A DNA stretch of 64,000 nt from Narthecium ossifragum (Eukaryota; Streptophyta; Magnoliopsida; Dioscoreales; Nartheciaceae). The stretch is taken from contig OY986968.1 in the NCBI GenBank assembly GCA_963920575.1, positions 25,364,129 through 25,428,128 on the forward strand. Direction: 5' to 3'. Below are positions 11,780-22,934 of this stretch, piece by piece. The notes beneath the pieces are model-generated. The model did no database searches, was not told the origin of the DNA, and saw only the letters and a program-made list of their open reading frames with translations. Position numbers and translations under genes: made by a program. How positions within the stretch are numbered: position 1 is the first letter of the stretch; the number at the start of each line of letters is the position of its first letter.

Positions 11780-12269
11780 GGGATTTTTGTATTCTGGTAT
11801 CATGTACTTTTCCGAAAATGCACTTTGGTACCATGCAGTTTGGGATTTGCAATTTAATACCATCAAGTTATAAACGAATTATAATTTAATTTCAACCTCG
11901 ACTCCGTTAGTGTAAATTGACAGGAAACCGCTCGCGTGGGTAAAAAAAAAGTGACTTCAAATCCGTTTCCCGGGTTTGACAGTCGTTTTTCAGGTTTTGC
12001 ATTCGTTTTACCATGCAGAGTTTCACCCCATCTATGTTGCAGCGGCGTAATGGGTCAAGGGGCACCGACGATGCGGTGGGAGGTGGAGGACAAGGCACCC
12101 TCACCTTGAAAGCCACCACGTAGTTTTGGTGGCTCCTCCCGGAAGAAACGAGAGCCGATACCGGCCGGCATCACTCTCACCTTGACAATGCCGCTGCAGT
12201 TGATGGCCCTGGATTGATGGTGTACCCTTGCGGCTGCCCCAGAGGACATTTTCGCAGTGGATGACGGAG

Positions 12270-12610
12270 AGGATGAGGAATGATTTACAAAGAATCCCCG
12301 GAACTCTTCCTTCTCTCCCTCCGAGACGCCATCATCATCCTCATCATCAGCTTCCGGTATGGGATGGAAGCGCGTACCACCAGTGCCCCCGCAGCCAGTG
12401 GTCGAGGTGGCCAGGAGGGGCTCATCGTCGTCATAGGCTTTGGAGAGGGTGCTGTCCGATCCGCAGACCTTATCGTCAAGGGGGCTTGGCGCCAGGTGGC
12501 GGAACAAACAGGGCAGACGAGGCCGCCCTGGTTTCGGATGTGGCTGGCGATGCAGGGGAAGTGGAAGGCGTGGGAGCACTCTGCCGTGAAGACCGTTGTT
12601 CCATGTCCGA
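12270..12610 (-). pseudogene. Captured fragment of a WAV3/EDA40-type RING E3 gene, copy 1
   Basis: One minus-strand frame (about 12610-12480) reads GTTVFTAECSHAFHFPCIAS, then HIRNQGGLVCPVCSATWRQAP. This is the C-terminal part of the RING-H2 finger of the plant VWA-RING proteins WAV3, WAVH and EDA40. The following stretch (about 12470-12280) reads YDDDEPLL, RFHPIPEADDED and FRGFFVN, which in those proteins lies between the RING and the von Willebrand A domain. The first RING cysteine pair is missing, the frame differs between pieces and the VWA domain is absent, so it cannot be a working ligase. It lies within MULE arms. Confidence 0.75.
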
Positions 12611-12832
12611 TCAGGCCAGGGTTCTTGCTTTTGGTGGCGACGGCAGTTGTTGAGACTTTGGAGTTGCATGGCTGCTGCTAGGCGAGTCAGGCTTCACTAC
12701 TACTCCAAGATACTTCTCCTTGAACTCCTCATGGCTGAGGTCGGCGAACTCGTTGAGGCCAAGCCAATAGCTAGTCCTCTTTTTGTTCGTCTCGTCGATG
12801 TGCTTCAGATTGTCCTTGAAAACAGAGTGCAT
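12611..12832 (-). pseudogene. Captured papain-type cysteine protease prodomain (I29) fragment
   Basis: The minus-strand frame reads FKDNLKHIDETNKK followed by YWLGLNEFADLSHEEFKEKY. These are the ERFNIN and GNFD-type segments of the I29 inhibitor prodomain of plant papain-like proteases, closest in wording to xylem cysteine proteases (XCP1). The mature catalytic domain (Cys/His/Asn) is absent. The reading frame runs directly into the RING fragment at a QLPSPPKAR junction, a string also found in front of RING copy 2. The chimera is therefore a capture product, not a gene. Confidence 0.75.
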
Positions 12833-13659
12833 GTTTATCTTGATTGATGAGTAAAACAGAGTGCAAAGAAAACAGAGAACTGTTATTCTAGCATGTTTCC
12901 TTTCAATACTTCAGTCAAAGTATTGAAAGTAGGACATCATGCATGTTTATCTGTCTTAGAAAAATCACCTTTGAAGAGCCAGAACAAATCTTCATCTCCT
13001 GCAGGTCAATTGAGTAAAGATTGACAATGTGTTAAAGACCCTGACTGCATACTCCAGTCTGCATAGACCATTCCAAAAAAAGAATCCAGTAGTTCAAAAG
13101 AGCAAGTATACCTAGTTTGATTCTCTTCTATACAGAAAATCAATAAGCAGAGATTGACTAAATCTACATCAATTAGCATACATGTCTATGTGATCATGGA
13201 ACTCCCTCTTTTTTCAACCAGTAGTTTGAGTATGGACAATAACTACAGCTTTGACAAGTTGTCTTGTTCCAGAGAAAGAGGTGAGACGTCTAAAAACCAA
13301 CTCTTTCCCAGGCCAGTCCCCTCCCAGAAGATTATCCAAGTTCATATTCTGCTCCCTAACCAATAAGTCCCCAAGCATCTGCACCTTCAGATGCAAAAAA
13401 CCCAAATTTATCAGGCTGAAGAAGTTGAGGGACATTCATGGCAACTCACAACTTGCAGACCATTACAGAATCTGCACCAAACTTTCTAGCCCAAATCTTC
13501 ATGGCAGTTGTTAAAAAAACTCATCTCTGTGGTTTCCCGATTGAATGAAGGTAAATGGAGACGGAAACAACCCTATCAAGTAGAAGCATCATTAGTTCCA
13601 ATTATCTTCATGGCTAACACATAATATATCCCGATTAGGGGCAATTGGGTTAGCGATCA

Positions 13660-14010
13660 AGGTTTCTGTTAATAACACAGTTCTCGGTAGGGGAGGAGCT
13701 GGTCTGGAAACAAAGCATCGGAGTGGCGGCCGCTGTCTCTGACTGCAGCCGCGGCGTAGACGGGTAGCTACTGACGCCGGAGAAGATGCTTCCTAACTTG
13801 GAGAAACTCTTTGGACTGGGACTGGATCTGGCGCCAGGTGGTGGAACAAACAGGGCAGACGAGACCACCCTGGTTTCGAATGTGGCTGGCGATGCAGGGG
13901 AAGTGGAAGGCGTGGGAGCACTCCGCCATGAAGACCGTTGTTCCATGTCCGGATCAGGCCAGGTTTCTTGCTTTTGGCGGCGACGGCAGTTGTGGTGGCC
14001 GAAGAGGCTT
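13660..14010 (-). pseudogene. Captured WAV3/EDA40-type RING fragment, copy 2
   Basis: A second copy of the same RING-coding stretch (about 14000-13850 on the minus strand, nearly identical at nucleotide level to 12610-12480), again preceded by the QLPSPPKAR-type string. It then diverges into Ser/Pro-rich sequence toward 13680. No complete RING and no VWA domain. The two copies lie in the same orientation about 1.4 kb apart inside one element. Confidence 0.65.
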
Positions 14011-14732
14011 GCGTGCATGCCCTCGCCGTCTTGCATTGGAGCTTTGTCGGTAGGGGAGGACCTGGTATGGATCTGACTGCAGTCGCTCTTTGGCTAGGCG
14101 GCGACGGGGGCCACGTCGTCTCCGGGGTGGCGGTGGTGAGGCTGCGCGGGCGGCGGCTTGAAGGTTGGCATCGATGTCGAGCTCCGGTGAGGAGCGATGA
14201 CGAGTGAGAGAAAAACCAGATGAGAGAGGAGAGAGAGGGAAGAGGATAGTGACGTGTAACACGAGATCGATGACACGTGGCTGTTTTGGTTGACGATAGT
14301 CACGTGTGTGGCACGTGATCAGTTTATCGTGCATGGCACGTGATCAGTTTACCATCAGTCTAGTTAATGTCGTTGAGGTGTTTAGATATTTTTGCTATGG
14401 TATTATAATTTGATGATATCAAATTGTAAATTTCAAACTACATGATACCAAAATATATGATATCGGAATGTAAAAATCCCTATTTGAAAATTGGGTTCGG
14501 AACGTACCCGAATCTGACCCGCTTTCAGCACAAACAGGTCTCCAGTTGCTTTCCGCCACGTCAGCGGTAAACCTCCACCAAACCTGATCCCCGCGTGGTT
14601 TCTATAGATCCATGTCACCGACCCTAGAAGGTGTTTTGCTTCTGGAATTTGTAGGGATTTCGGAGACGACGACGACCACCACGCCGGCGAGGAGATCCCA
14701 AAATCGTTCGTGCTTCACGATTCCCATCGACC

Positions 14733-17700
14733 ATGGCGGCAATCCACCACCAGATCCTCGTCAGGCTCCTCGACGGCCGCACCCAATGCCTCCAGATCTC
14801 CGCCCCCACGATTTCCGGCGAAACCCTAAAGAATCGCCTCTCCTCCATCACCAATATCCCTCCGTCTCTCCAACGCCTCGTCTCGGGACCACGTGAGGTC
14901 TCCGACGAGACCATCCTCTCCGCCTCCACCAATTGCGACGGGCTCTTCCCTTCGGTCACGCTCCTCCTCCGTCTCCGCGGTGGAAAGGGCGGGTTCGGGT
15001 CTCTCCTCCGTGGTGCCGCCACCAAGGCCGGCCAGAAGAAGACCAACAACTTTGATGCGTGCCGCGACATGAGTGGACGCCGCCTCCGCCATGTTAACGC
15101 TGAGAAGAGGCTTAAGGAGTGGCGCGCCGAGGCCGAGGACCGCCGACTCGAGAAAGTCGCGGAGGAGTTCTTGAAAAAGAAGTCTAAGGAGATCAAGAAA
15201 AAAAATACGGGGGAAGTGGAGAAGTACGTGGAGAAGTACAGGGAGGACGCAGCCAAGTGCAGCGAGGTAATGGAGGAGTCCGTGCGGCAGTCCTTCGAAC
15301 TTTATAAGGCGGCAAAGCGCAAGCTCCGCACGATGTCTGGTCCAGAGTCTGGTCCAGAGGCCAAGCGGTTGAAGATTTGGTGTGTTTCTTGTGGATTCAT
15401 TTGGGTTTTTTCTTCGTTCATTGTGATTATGTGATATAATTAATGGTGATGGGTTCGATTTTGTAGGATGGGAAAGAAGAATGTGCAGGCAAGCGACGAT
15501 GATGACAGTGATGAGGGGGATGATCTTGAGGATATTGAGGATGGGGATGAGAAGTCTGTGGTGCTGGATGATGGCAATTGTAAGATTGAGGCTAAGAACG
15601 GCGAGGAGAGTAATGGATTGATTTCTGTAGGTCATTCGGATGAGGAATCGTCTGGTGGCGGCTCAGAAAAGAGTAACCTGGAGGAGGAGAACGGAAATGG
15701 TGAGGTGGGTTTTATGGAAGTGGGAGAAGGAACTGGAAGTGGGGATGGTAATGCTGATTCAGATGCTTCTGTTGAACCAGAAGCTGCGAAGGAGGAAACT
15801 GTAGGTTTTTCGTTGGAAGAGTCACCTGACTCTAATGAGCTCAGACCGGCTATTGAGAGACCAGTTGAACCTGAAATTGTCCATGAAGGAAAGGTTGAGC
15901 AGACTAATGGTGGTGCTTCCAATGAGGAGGAACCATTGGACTTCAACCTGTTTAACTCAGCTTCAGAGTTGGAGGTATCTGTCTGCTTCCTGTTAATTTT
16001 AATAATGTTGTTCCCTGTTATGCATGTCACTTGTATTATGTTATCGTTGACTGGTACAAGTATCAGCTGTTAACAGATATGTTCATGATTTGTAGAATAA
16101 TTTCCAAATCTCTAAAACTCTCTAAAAGAATCATTATTGATGTCTGAAATGACAGAACATTATGTCTCAAATTTATCACCACTTGTTTTGTATTCATGAG
16201 ACTAATTCCTTTTGTTCATGAAAGAATTTATAAAGCACTGAGAGGAGGTGAATTAGTACTCATGAGACTAATTCCTAATGTTTTTTCCAAATTGAATTGA
16301 CAATTAAGCAATTGGGGTGCCCCTTTGGACTTCAGAACCACAACTTGGGCGCTGATTGTATTTAGTTAAAACTAAAAACTTTGCTAGTAATATGCTGTTA
16401 TAATTTATGACATTGTTGCTTTCTTTTCTTCCTGTTATTTGTTGCTCTCTTGGGAGAATATTAGGTTTTTTTTTAATATCTAGGGCATTTAAAGGGAAGT
16501 TAGACATCTAATATGTTGAGATTGTGTCGGTTGTGCATATGGAGAATGATGGGGGTACTTATTAGATGGTTGATTTTGAGATGCAAAAGAGTGGGAGAAA
16601 CACAACGGTTGAATAGTTTTTGAATTAGTAGTGGTTGACTGAAAGGAAAGTGAAATATAATGGTTCTTAAACAGAGAGTACTTTATTTTGGACAACCAAA
16701 GTTTGTTGGCATTTTAGGCTTCTTTGTACAGGAAGCTTTCGGGGTAGAATATCACATGTAAAGGATGTGAAGGTGAAATCAGATAAAGTGGGTTAAGCTT
16801 GTACTATCTCGGAACGTAATTTGCTTAGAAAGGGATGAGGTTGATATCTATTTCACCATTTTGTAACTTGGAAAGTATCGTGGAGGTTTAGTCTATTTTT
16901 ATCGTTTGGATTACATTGAACTGTAACACAGCCTCATATCATGCAAGATAGTTAGAAAATCCTATTGTGTCGTGGCATATTGACAGACTTAAGTTTCGTA
17001 ACAAGTTCCATATATTGCTGGCGATCCCTCTGTGACCCTTTGAAACTGTAGATCTTTATTCATTGCTGATAGTTTTTATTCCCTAGAAACTTGCCAAGTA
17101 GTTTGGTGTTCAATCTACTTGATCCTTCTCCATGGTGATATTAGAGCAGCCTATGGGTTTAAAGAGTCCAGTTTGGGTAGTACCGCCTCCTCCATGCTAC
17201 CATAATACCAACAGATGAGATCTCTCATCCAATGGTTCACATCATTAATAAAATGTTGATTGGGATTCTGATGCTAATGATTTCAACCGTTGGTATTATG
17301 GTAGTATGGAGAAATGGTAGTACTCAAACTGGACCCGGGTTTAAACTAGCACCAACAGATATGGGGTTCACAGCTAGCAATATATGGTACCCCTACCCCA
17401 AGCATCCACAATTTTGTAGTAATGGATCATGCTTGTGAACCATAAGCATGAGTTATGGTGTATGATCATCTGAGGAGCATGTAAATATCACACTAGTGAA
17501 CCCCGGAAGTGACTTGCCCATTAGACAAGGATCTATGTCATGTTATTTGCACTTTTCATACATGAACTCATTGCATGATAGCTTTTTGTTGGATTTGGGT
17601 ATGAAGGCAGTCAAAATAGGTGTACTTGTATTACCCTGACTGTTTGCTTGACTCTAATTACCAAATATATTAGAGCTGCTAGTACTGATACCAAAAATTG

Positions 17701-17887
17701 CTTATGCTCATCAACTTTTGTTCCTCGATAGGCTCTTGGGATGGAACGGCTGAAGATGGAACTGCAAGCACATGGAATGAAATGCGGAGGTACCTTGCAG
17801 GAGCGTGCTGCCAGGCTTTTCCTGCTGAAAACAACACCCCTAGAGAAGTTGCCGAAGAAGGTTCTTGCCAAACCTACAGCAAAATAG
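14733..17887 (+). CDS. SDE2: SDE2 (silencing defective 2 / DNA replication stress regulator)
   Basis: Three exons: 14733-15379, 15467-15974 and 17732-17887 (stop TAG). Phases agree and give 436 residues. Residues 1-84 form a divergent ubiquitin-like fold ending LRLRGG, directly followed by [10 protein letters not shown], the conserved Sde2 signature. In yeast and human Sde2, cleavage after the GG exposes Lys and activates the protein in the spliceosome and in genome maintenance. Next come the conserved [20 protein letters not shown] and a Lys/Glu-rich coiled region (about 115-190). The second exon is acidic and disordered. The last exon encodes [20 protein letters not shown] and RAARLFLL, a SAP-like C-terminal domain typical of plant SDE2. 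The start ATG follows a GC-rich leader. The second intron (15975-17731) holds a MITE. Confidence 0.93.
17164..17336. mobile_element. Mutator-type MITE in SDE2 intron 2
   Basis: A 173-bp palindromic element with inverted arms of at least 45 bases, starting GAGTCCAGTTTGGGTAGTAC and ending with the near-complement GTAGTACTCAAACTGGACCC. It is flanked by a perfect 9-bp duplication GGGTTTAAA (17155-17163 and 17337-17345). No coding capacity. Confidence 0.85.
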
Positions 17888-18593
17888 AAGTCCTTTCGCT
17901 TCCAGATCAAAAGGCTCTCTGATCTCACTATGTCTTTCACCAGAATGTGCTGACAAGCTCTAATATGGTCTATGTATAAAGCATCTGTATCATCACATTG
18001 TTGGATTTTGCTCAACATGTATGTGGTATAATCAAAAAGAATAGCAGGAAGAACCTTTGCATGATGCATAAGCTTGTTTTTCATTTATTCGGTTATTCCT
18101 TGCTGCTTGTTCGGTATTGATTCTATGAATTGGTTATAGTCATATCAATCTTCTGTTCCTTTGTAATGTGATCAACTAAATTTTGGTCTAGGTCTTATAA
18201 GGGATCCCAATTAAAAAAAAAAAAGGTGCATGGAGTTTCACCTGTTTGATATCATTCACAAGATTAGATAGAAGCCTGAAAGTAAGCCAAGATGATCAAT
18301 GAACTCTGTAGTTTATACATTCTATAAACATATCATCTGTCTAATAGTTTATGAAAGGCTAAATTATGTATTAGTACCCTGTAGTTTTGGTCAACTTTTT
18401 ATATGGTCCCTGAACTTCAATTTCGTGACATTGAGTCCCTCGATTTTATTTTTGGTTCTCATGTGAGCCTCCATCCCAATTTCCGTCTACTAACTAACGG
18501 CAAAAGGGTCACGTGCGCCGCACGTGACCCCCTTCCGTCAAGTCCGATGACCGCGTGCGCCGGCATATAACACGGCTCGCTCAACACCATGGA

Positions 18594-19090
18594 TTACTGT
18601 ACGTGGTTTATCAGGTTAGGGAAGACGAGGATTGACGAGAAGTCCGCCACCCATCTCTTCCCCTTTCCGGCCACCGTCATCTGCGCCACCGTCGACTTCA
18701 CGTTCATCTCCAGCACGTTGTTGTGGTCGATCACAACCTGGTCGACCTGGTGGAATGGCCCATTGGACTCGTCCAGCTCTATGATCGGCATGGTCCATCC
18801 TGTTCCGGCGAACATGTTGTCGGAGATCACCACGGCGGAGATTTTCCCCTTGATCGACCTCAACACGATGTTGGCGTTGCCCAAGAAGAAGGCGTTGGTT
18901 ATGTGGACTTGCACCGGGTCCTCGAGAACTATCCCGGTGCAGTCCATGTAGGAGTTGGCAATCCTAGTCTGAGCTAATCCGGCGAGCCGGACAAGAATGC
19001 CGTCCTCCTCGGCTGTGTTGTAGCAGAATGTGGCTTTGTTGTAGCAGTGCACGTTGGTGAGCATGTTGGCCTGGCCGCGAAGAGGGCGAC
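18594..19090 (-). pseudogene. Captured fragment of a QRT3-like polygalacturonase
   Basis: An open frame on the minus strand reads QANMLTNVHCYNKATF, RIANSYMDCTGIVLEDPVQV, FFLGNANIVLRSIKG and VVIDHNNVLEMNVKSTVAQM. This matches the right-handed beta-helix repeats of plant QUARTET3-like pectin-degrading glycosidases (GH28-related) through the C-terminal half. The signal peptide and N-terminal helix turns are missing, and the frame runs into the MULE arm. The long open frame suggests a fairly recent capture. Translation of this piece is not supported by any visible promoter. Confidence 0.75.
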
Positions 19091-19179
19091 GTCGACGGCG
19101 AGGTTGACGATGGCCGGAGGCGGGAGGTGAGGAGAGCTCGATGATGAGGTTGACGATGGCCACCACCCAAATCAGAACA

Positions 19180-19290
19180 TGAGTTCTCTCTCTCTCCTCG
19201 GCTGCCTCTCTCTCTCCTCAACCTCTCTCTCTCCTCGGCCTCCCTCTCTCCTCGGCCTCCCTCTCTCCTCCTCTGCCTCTCTCTCTCTCC
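19180..19290. repeat. CT-rich low-complexity tract
   Basis: Repeated CTCTCTCTCCTCGGCCTCC units inside the Pack-MULE, between the two captured fragments. Open frames here are by-products. Confidence 0.8.
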
Positions 19291-19489
19291 CGCACTCCCG
19301 CGCTCCTATGCATGGGAACCCGCGGGTGGCGGCGCGCATGGGAACCCGTCAACGAGAAGGAAGCCGGCGGCGCATGGATCACGTAGGTGGATAGGGCGAC
19401 GTCGAGGGAGGACAGGGCGAGGGAGGCCGGAGAGGGTATGCTCGCCGCCGGGAAGGGTTGCGGCTGCGGCGCCAAGATGGAGCTAGTGG

Positions 19490-19800
19490 GGATCGGCGCG
19501 GCGAACGAGCGGTGGGAAGTCGACGAGGTCGACGCCGGTCACATCGACAACGCCAGCCCCTCGGAGGGCAGCAACGGCGTGGCCCGCGCCCGCGCCAGCG
19601 ATGAGGACGCGGGAGGCGTTGTGGAGGAGGTTAAGACGTCGGAGGCGGTTAAAGACAGCGGAGGAGGCGGCAGCGCGGCTGCGCCAGGCCGCGGAGGGGA
19701 GCAGCTTGGCGAGGCGGCGGTCGGGGGTGATGATATCGCGGGAGGAAGCGGAGCAGGAGGAGCGGGGGAAGGGGGGTCGCGGATAGGGTTAGGGATTGGA
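19490..19800 (-). pseudogene. Captured fragment of a SAM-dependent methyltransferase gene
   Basis: On the minus strand, one frame reads SRVLIAGAGAGHAVAALRGA, then GVVDVTGVDLVDFPPLV and RRADPH followed by a stop. This is motif I (glycine-rich SAM-binding loop) and the acidic strand of a plant class I methyltransferase family of unknown substrate, in which the wording ELVDxxPLVxRADPHNLPF is typical. Upstream residues (about 19790-19640) read as the family's basic N-terminal segment. Motifs II-IV are absent, so it is a fragment inside the MULE. Confidence 0.65.
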
Positions 19801-20481
19801 GAGGTTGGGATGGGGACAGCTTAGGGTTAGAGTTAGGGTGACAGGAGAGAGAGAGGAGTGGGAGAAGAGGTGGAGGAGGGGATCGAGGGAAGTGGGTGGA
19901 GCTGGCAGACCGTTTTGTTGTCTTTCTTTTCGTTTCCATCCATCCTTGCTTCCAAGGCTTCCTCGATCCGCTTCGTCCCCCTTCCCTGCCAGAAGCTTGA
20001 GCTCTTTCTCCTCAGTTGCGGTGAGCTCCCCCTATCGCTCTGCTTGTGAGGGTGAGCGCTTGTCCTGCATCGAAGTCTGATTCTGAGCAGTCTACTATGG
20101 AGTCTCCTTTTCTCCATTGGTGGTACTAAATCAAACCTCTATCTTATGGATCAGTCCCTCTTGGTAGAAGGCGAGCTTCCCTCTCATCAGTGGAAGGTCT
20201 GGTGGGCTCATTCAGAAATGGCTCAAGTGAGAGGTTGGGACGGGGACAGCTTCTCTTTCGACGACGGAAGTGGGAGAAGAGGTTAGCTGACGGAAGGGGG
20301 TCACGTGCGGCGCACGTGACCCTTTTGCCGTTAGTCAGAAGACGGAAATTGAGATGGAGGCTCACATGAGAACCAAAAATAAAATCGAGGGACTCAATGT
20401 CACGAAATTGAAGTTCAGGGACCATATAAAAAGTTGACCAAAACTACAGGGTACTAATACATAATTTAGCCGTTTATGAAA

Positions 20482-21666
20482 TGGTACCTTGATCTAAATC
20501 AAGAAGAGATCTTTGTCGCATGCTCCAGTATCATAGTCCTGTGCGAATCCATCTCTCCAATAAATTTTTAGCATCGAATGATTCACCCAAATGGCATTTG
20601 TTACAGATACAATCCAGGGCATGCATTTGACCTCGAAGGGAGACAAATGTGTAACCCAGTAGCTTTCCATGCGTATTCACCCAGACCTAGAAGTTTTATC
20701 CATGCAGCAATTTCATACGGTGATGAGAAAAAAACCATTTACAAGTTCAATACAAACTGAGATAACTGACTGTACTTTAGAAATTTTATTCCAGATAATA
20801 CATCTGATTGGAGACAACATTTATTCCAAGTAGTTTAACCGAGTTTTGCCACTAGAGAAGCAACAATTAGGATCAAACATATCTGTTATTTATATAAGCA
20901 ATATCTCATGCTTCTCGAGATCAACAGTTAAAAAGCAAGAAAATATCCAGAGCCTTCAAAGAGTCCAACTCACTAGAGCTTTTTCCTGCATCGAAGAGGA
21001 AAAAGAAACAAAGAACAATAAATTATCTGAACAAAACCATGTTGACTTTGAAACGTTGGCACCCCAAATGATTATACTTTCTATGCATACTCGCTCAGCA
21101 AATAGGAAGCTTGCTTATAGTTTTTGGGTGGTGGTGTTGTGGGGGGGGGGGGGGGGGGGGGGGGAGGGGGACTAGGACTGCATTACAATAGAGACAACAT
21201 GGTTCATTCCATAGCAGAGCTCTCTAGACAAAGATTCATCCCTCCAGACAATATGCTTATAGTTATCCCAATAAGCTACCATCAACAGTCCTGTCCACCA
21301 GTCTTTCACTTCACAAGGAAGTTGAAAACAATAACAACAACAAAAATCAGGCACCTTAAGAGCTAATCATAGTTCAAATTAATGAACTACCAAAAGCTGA
21401 ATTCATATTTTGTCACAATCTTTTCACGCTCCTATAAAAACAATATTAGTGCATTCATCACTGCATCACCTTCTAAAGCAATTCAACTACGTTTATTATA
21501 AGCAGTCCTATACTATGCCTCAAAGTGGTAATGGAACTCTGACCCCAATACAGAATCTAATTATTAGTTTGATGTGTTTTTTTTGGGTGATGAAAAAGAG
21601 ATTAATAATAATAAAAACAGAGAAAAATCACCTCTTTTCTCTTTTCCGCTGCTAAATTTGAGAGAT
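20482..21666. other. Intergenic region with a poly-G tract, including the SDHAF4 3' side
   Basis: AT-rich, no credible gene. A run of about 22 G residues, interrupted once by A, lies at 21140-21170; such runs are also frequent sequencing and assembly trouble spots. The SDHAF4 3' untranslated region should occupy the right end (minus strand, below 21667). Confidence 0.5.
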
Positions 21667-22044
21667 TTAAAAGTCCGAGCATCGACCTCCTCGTTCCCAA
21701 TCCCCATAGCGAGTGGGCTCGGGTCCTTTCGGCCCGCCGACCTCCCCCGTCGCCTTATTCACGTGCACCCCGTCGTCCTCCTCTTCGTCTTCTTCCTTGG
21801 AATCGTTCTCCATCTCCAACCCCTGATCTCTCTCCTCCTCCGACTTGGGAATAGGAGGGATAGGGATCTCCTCCAGCGCTACTCCCGATCTCTCTTGCGG
21901 CTGTGAGGAGGAACATAGGGATCTCCAACGGGAGGCAATTGTCAAGGAGAGGGCGCCGCTGAACCCCATCTCCAACCCTAGTTTCGGGGAGGCGAGTTCA
22001 CGTAGCGGCGGCGGCGTCAGCAGGCGGTGGAGCTTGCTCGCCAT
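21667..22044 (-). CDS. SDHAF4: Succinate dehydrogenase assembly factor 4 (DUF1674), mitochondrial
   Basis: A single open frame of 125 residues. SDHAF4 binds flavinylated SDH1 and protects it before complex II assembly in the mitochondrial matrix. The N-terminus [20 protein letters not shown] is basic and hydroxylated with no acid in the first 14 residues, as a mitochondrial presequence should be. The centre (about 60-100) is acidic. The C-terminus carries the family signature [26 protein letters not shown] and the terminal DF. I chose the Met at 22044 because the presequence starts there; the frame stays open upstream to 22179, but that extension is unlike the family. It faces UBR7 divergently, with about 890 bases between starts. 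Confidence 0.9.
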   Translation of the reverse strand: MASKLHRLLTPPPLRELASPKLGLEMGFSGALSLTIASRWRSLCSSSQPQERSGVALEEIPIPPIPKSEEERDQGLEMENDSKEEDEEEDDGVHVNKATGEVGGPKGPEPTRYGDWERGGRCSDF

Positions 22045-22934
22045 CGCGTGTCCGAGGGTGGCTGCCCAACTAGGAGGCGGCGTTGTTTTATATAGTAAGA
22101 GAACCGGCAGCCAGAGGGGTATTTCGTGATGAAAACAGTGAGAGGTGGCAAGAGGCCCACGTCGCTTGGGCCGGGCCACTAATCACTTCTGAATATAAGG
22201 CCTTCTTATTTGCGAATGACTAGGTGGAAAAATAAATAAAAGACGAACAAAATTAAAATTTTAAAATTAAAATTAAAATTTGTGATTAATAAACGATCTT
22301 TTTAGTCGCCATAACCAATTTTCCAATATTACATAAATCCCCCAAAAATTTCTATAGCTCACTGCTTCACAGAAATTTATGAAAACCATCAAAGAGATTT
22401 AGATTTTAGAAACAAAACCATATAATTTCTTTTGGGGAAAAGTTTCGCAAAATCAAGAGCTTTCGATTGCACTATGATATCAGGAATCAGGAACAACAGC
22501 TAAGATTTCAAACCCTTGGGGAAAAAAAAAGAAGAAAAATTGCCTGGCGAGTTGCCACGTGGACAGCCATCCCTGATTAATAAACCAAAACGGTGTGGCG
22601 GGAAAGGAATAAAACCCCCCGTTCGTGGTCTTTACAAAGCCCCCCGACCCCCACCCGCCAAGCATGGCATCTATGAGTTATAGCGCCACCCCATTCGTGC
22701 TCCGAAGAGAACCTCCTCTCCTATCCATGCCCTATTCGATGCTTCTCGTTCTAAGCTAGTTAATCGCCACCCCCGTCGCCTTCCCCCCTCTCTTCGAGAT
22801 CTAGGGTTTCCTTTTCCCCAATCTCATCCTTCTCTATAGGCATTTCAAGATCACCATACTAGGGATTTCGTCTTCTCTTAGGAGTATCTAGGACTCCTGA
22901 TATTTGTTGTTTTTGGACTTTTGGAGATCTGATC
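22045..22934. promoter_or_regulatory. Shared divergent upstream region of SDHAF4 (-) and UBR7 (+)
   Basis: About 0.9 kb between two divergent start codons. The middle (22200-22450) is AT-rich. The right part (22690-22930) is a CT-rich leader containing CTAGGGTTTCC, an AAACCCTAG telo-box-like motif frequent in plant housekeeping promoters. A GGCCCA-type site (GGGCCGGGCCAC, about 22167) lies near the SDHAF4 start, as in many plant mitochondrial-protein promoters. The promoter role is inferred. Confidence 0.5.

Larger units (their letters stand above)
11780..14480. mobile_element. Mutator-like element carrying RING and cysteine-protease gene fragments
   Basis: Terminal repeats begin GGGATTTTTGTATTC at 11780 and end GAATGTAAAAATCCC at 14480. 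Both arms then carry the same degenerate sequence (…GGTATCATGTA…ATTTACAATTTGATA), so the inverted repeat is over 100 bases but diverged. Flanks TATTTGATA (11770-11778) and TATTTGAAA (14481-14489) match at 8 of 9 positions, with one extra A upstream. This suggests an old 9-bp duplication. The interior is GC-rich, without transposase, and holds three identifiable gene fragments on the minus strand. The right arm has several CACGTG motifs. Confidence 0.75.
18357..20471. mobile_element. Pack-MULE carrying QRT3-like and methyltransferase fragments
   Basis: Ends GGCTAAATTATGTATTAGTA (18357) and its complement ending AATTTAGCC (20471). Inverted arms of about 170 bases are highly similar. A perfect 10-bp duplication GTTTATGAAA flanks it (18347-18356 and 20472-20481). 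Each arm ends internally in a 25-base palindrome of paired GTCACGTG half-sites (18506-18530 and 20298-20322). The 2.1-kb element has no transposase. Its GC-rich interior holds two host-gene fragments on the minus strand and CT-rich low-complexity sequence. Confidence 0.92.

Noticed and set aside
19387..20080. Gly/Ala-rich open frames on the plus strand
   Set aside because: They are antisense to the captured methyltransferase fragment and CT-rich tracts.
21124..21366. Gly-rich 80-codon frame
   Set aside because: Created by the poly-G tract.
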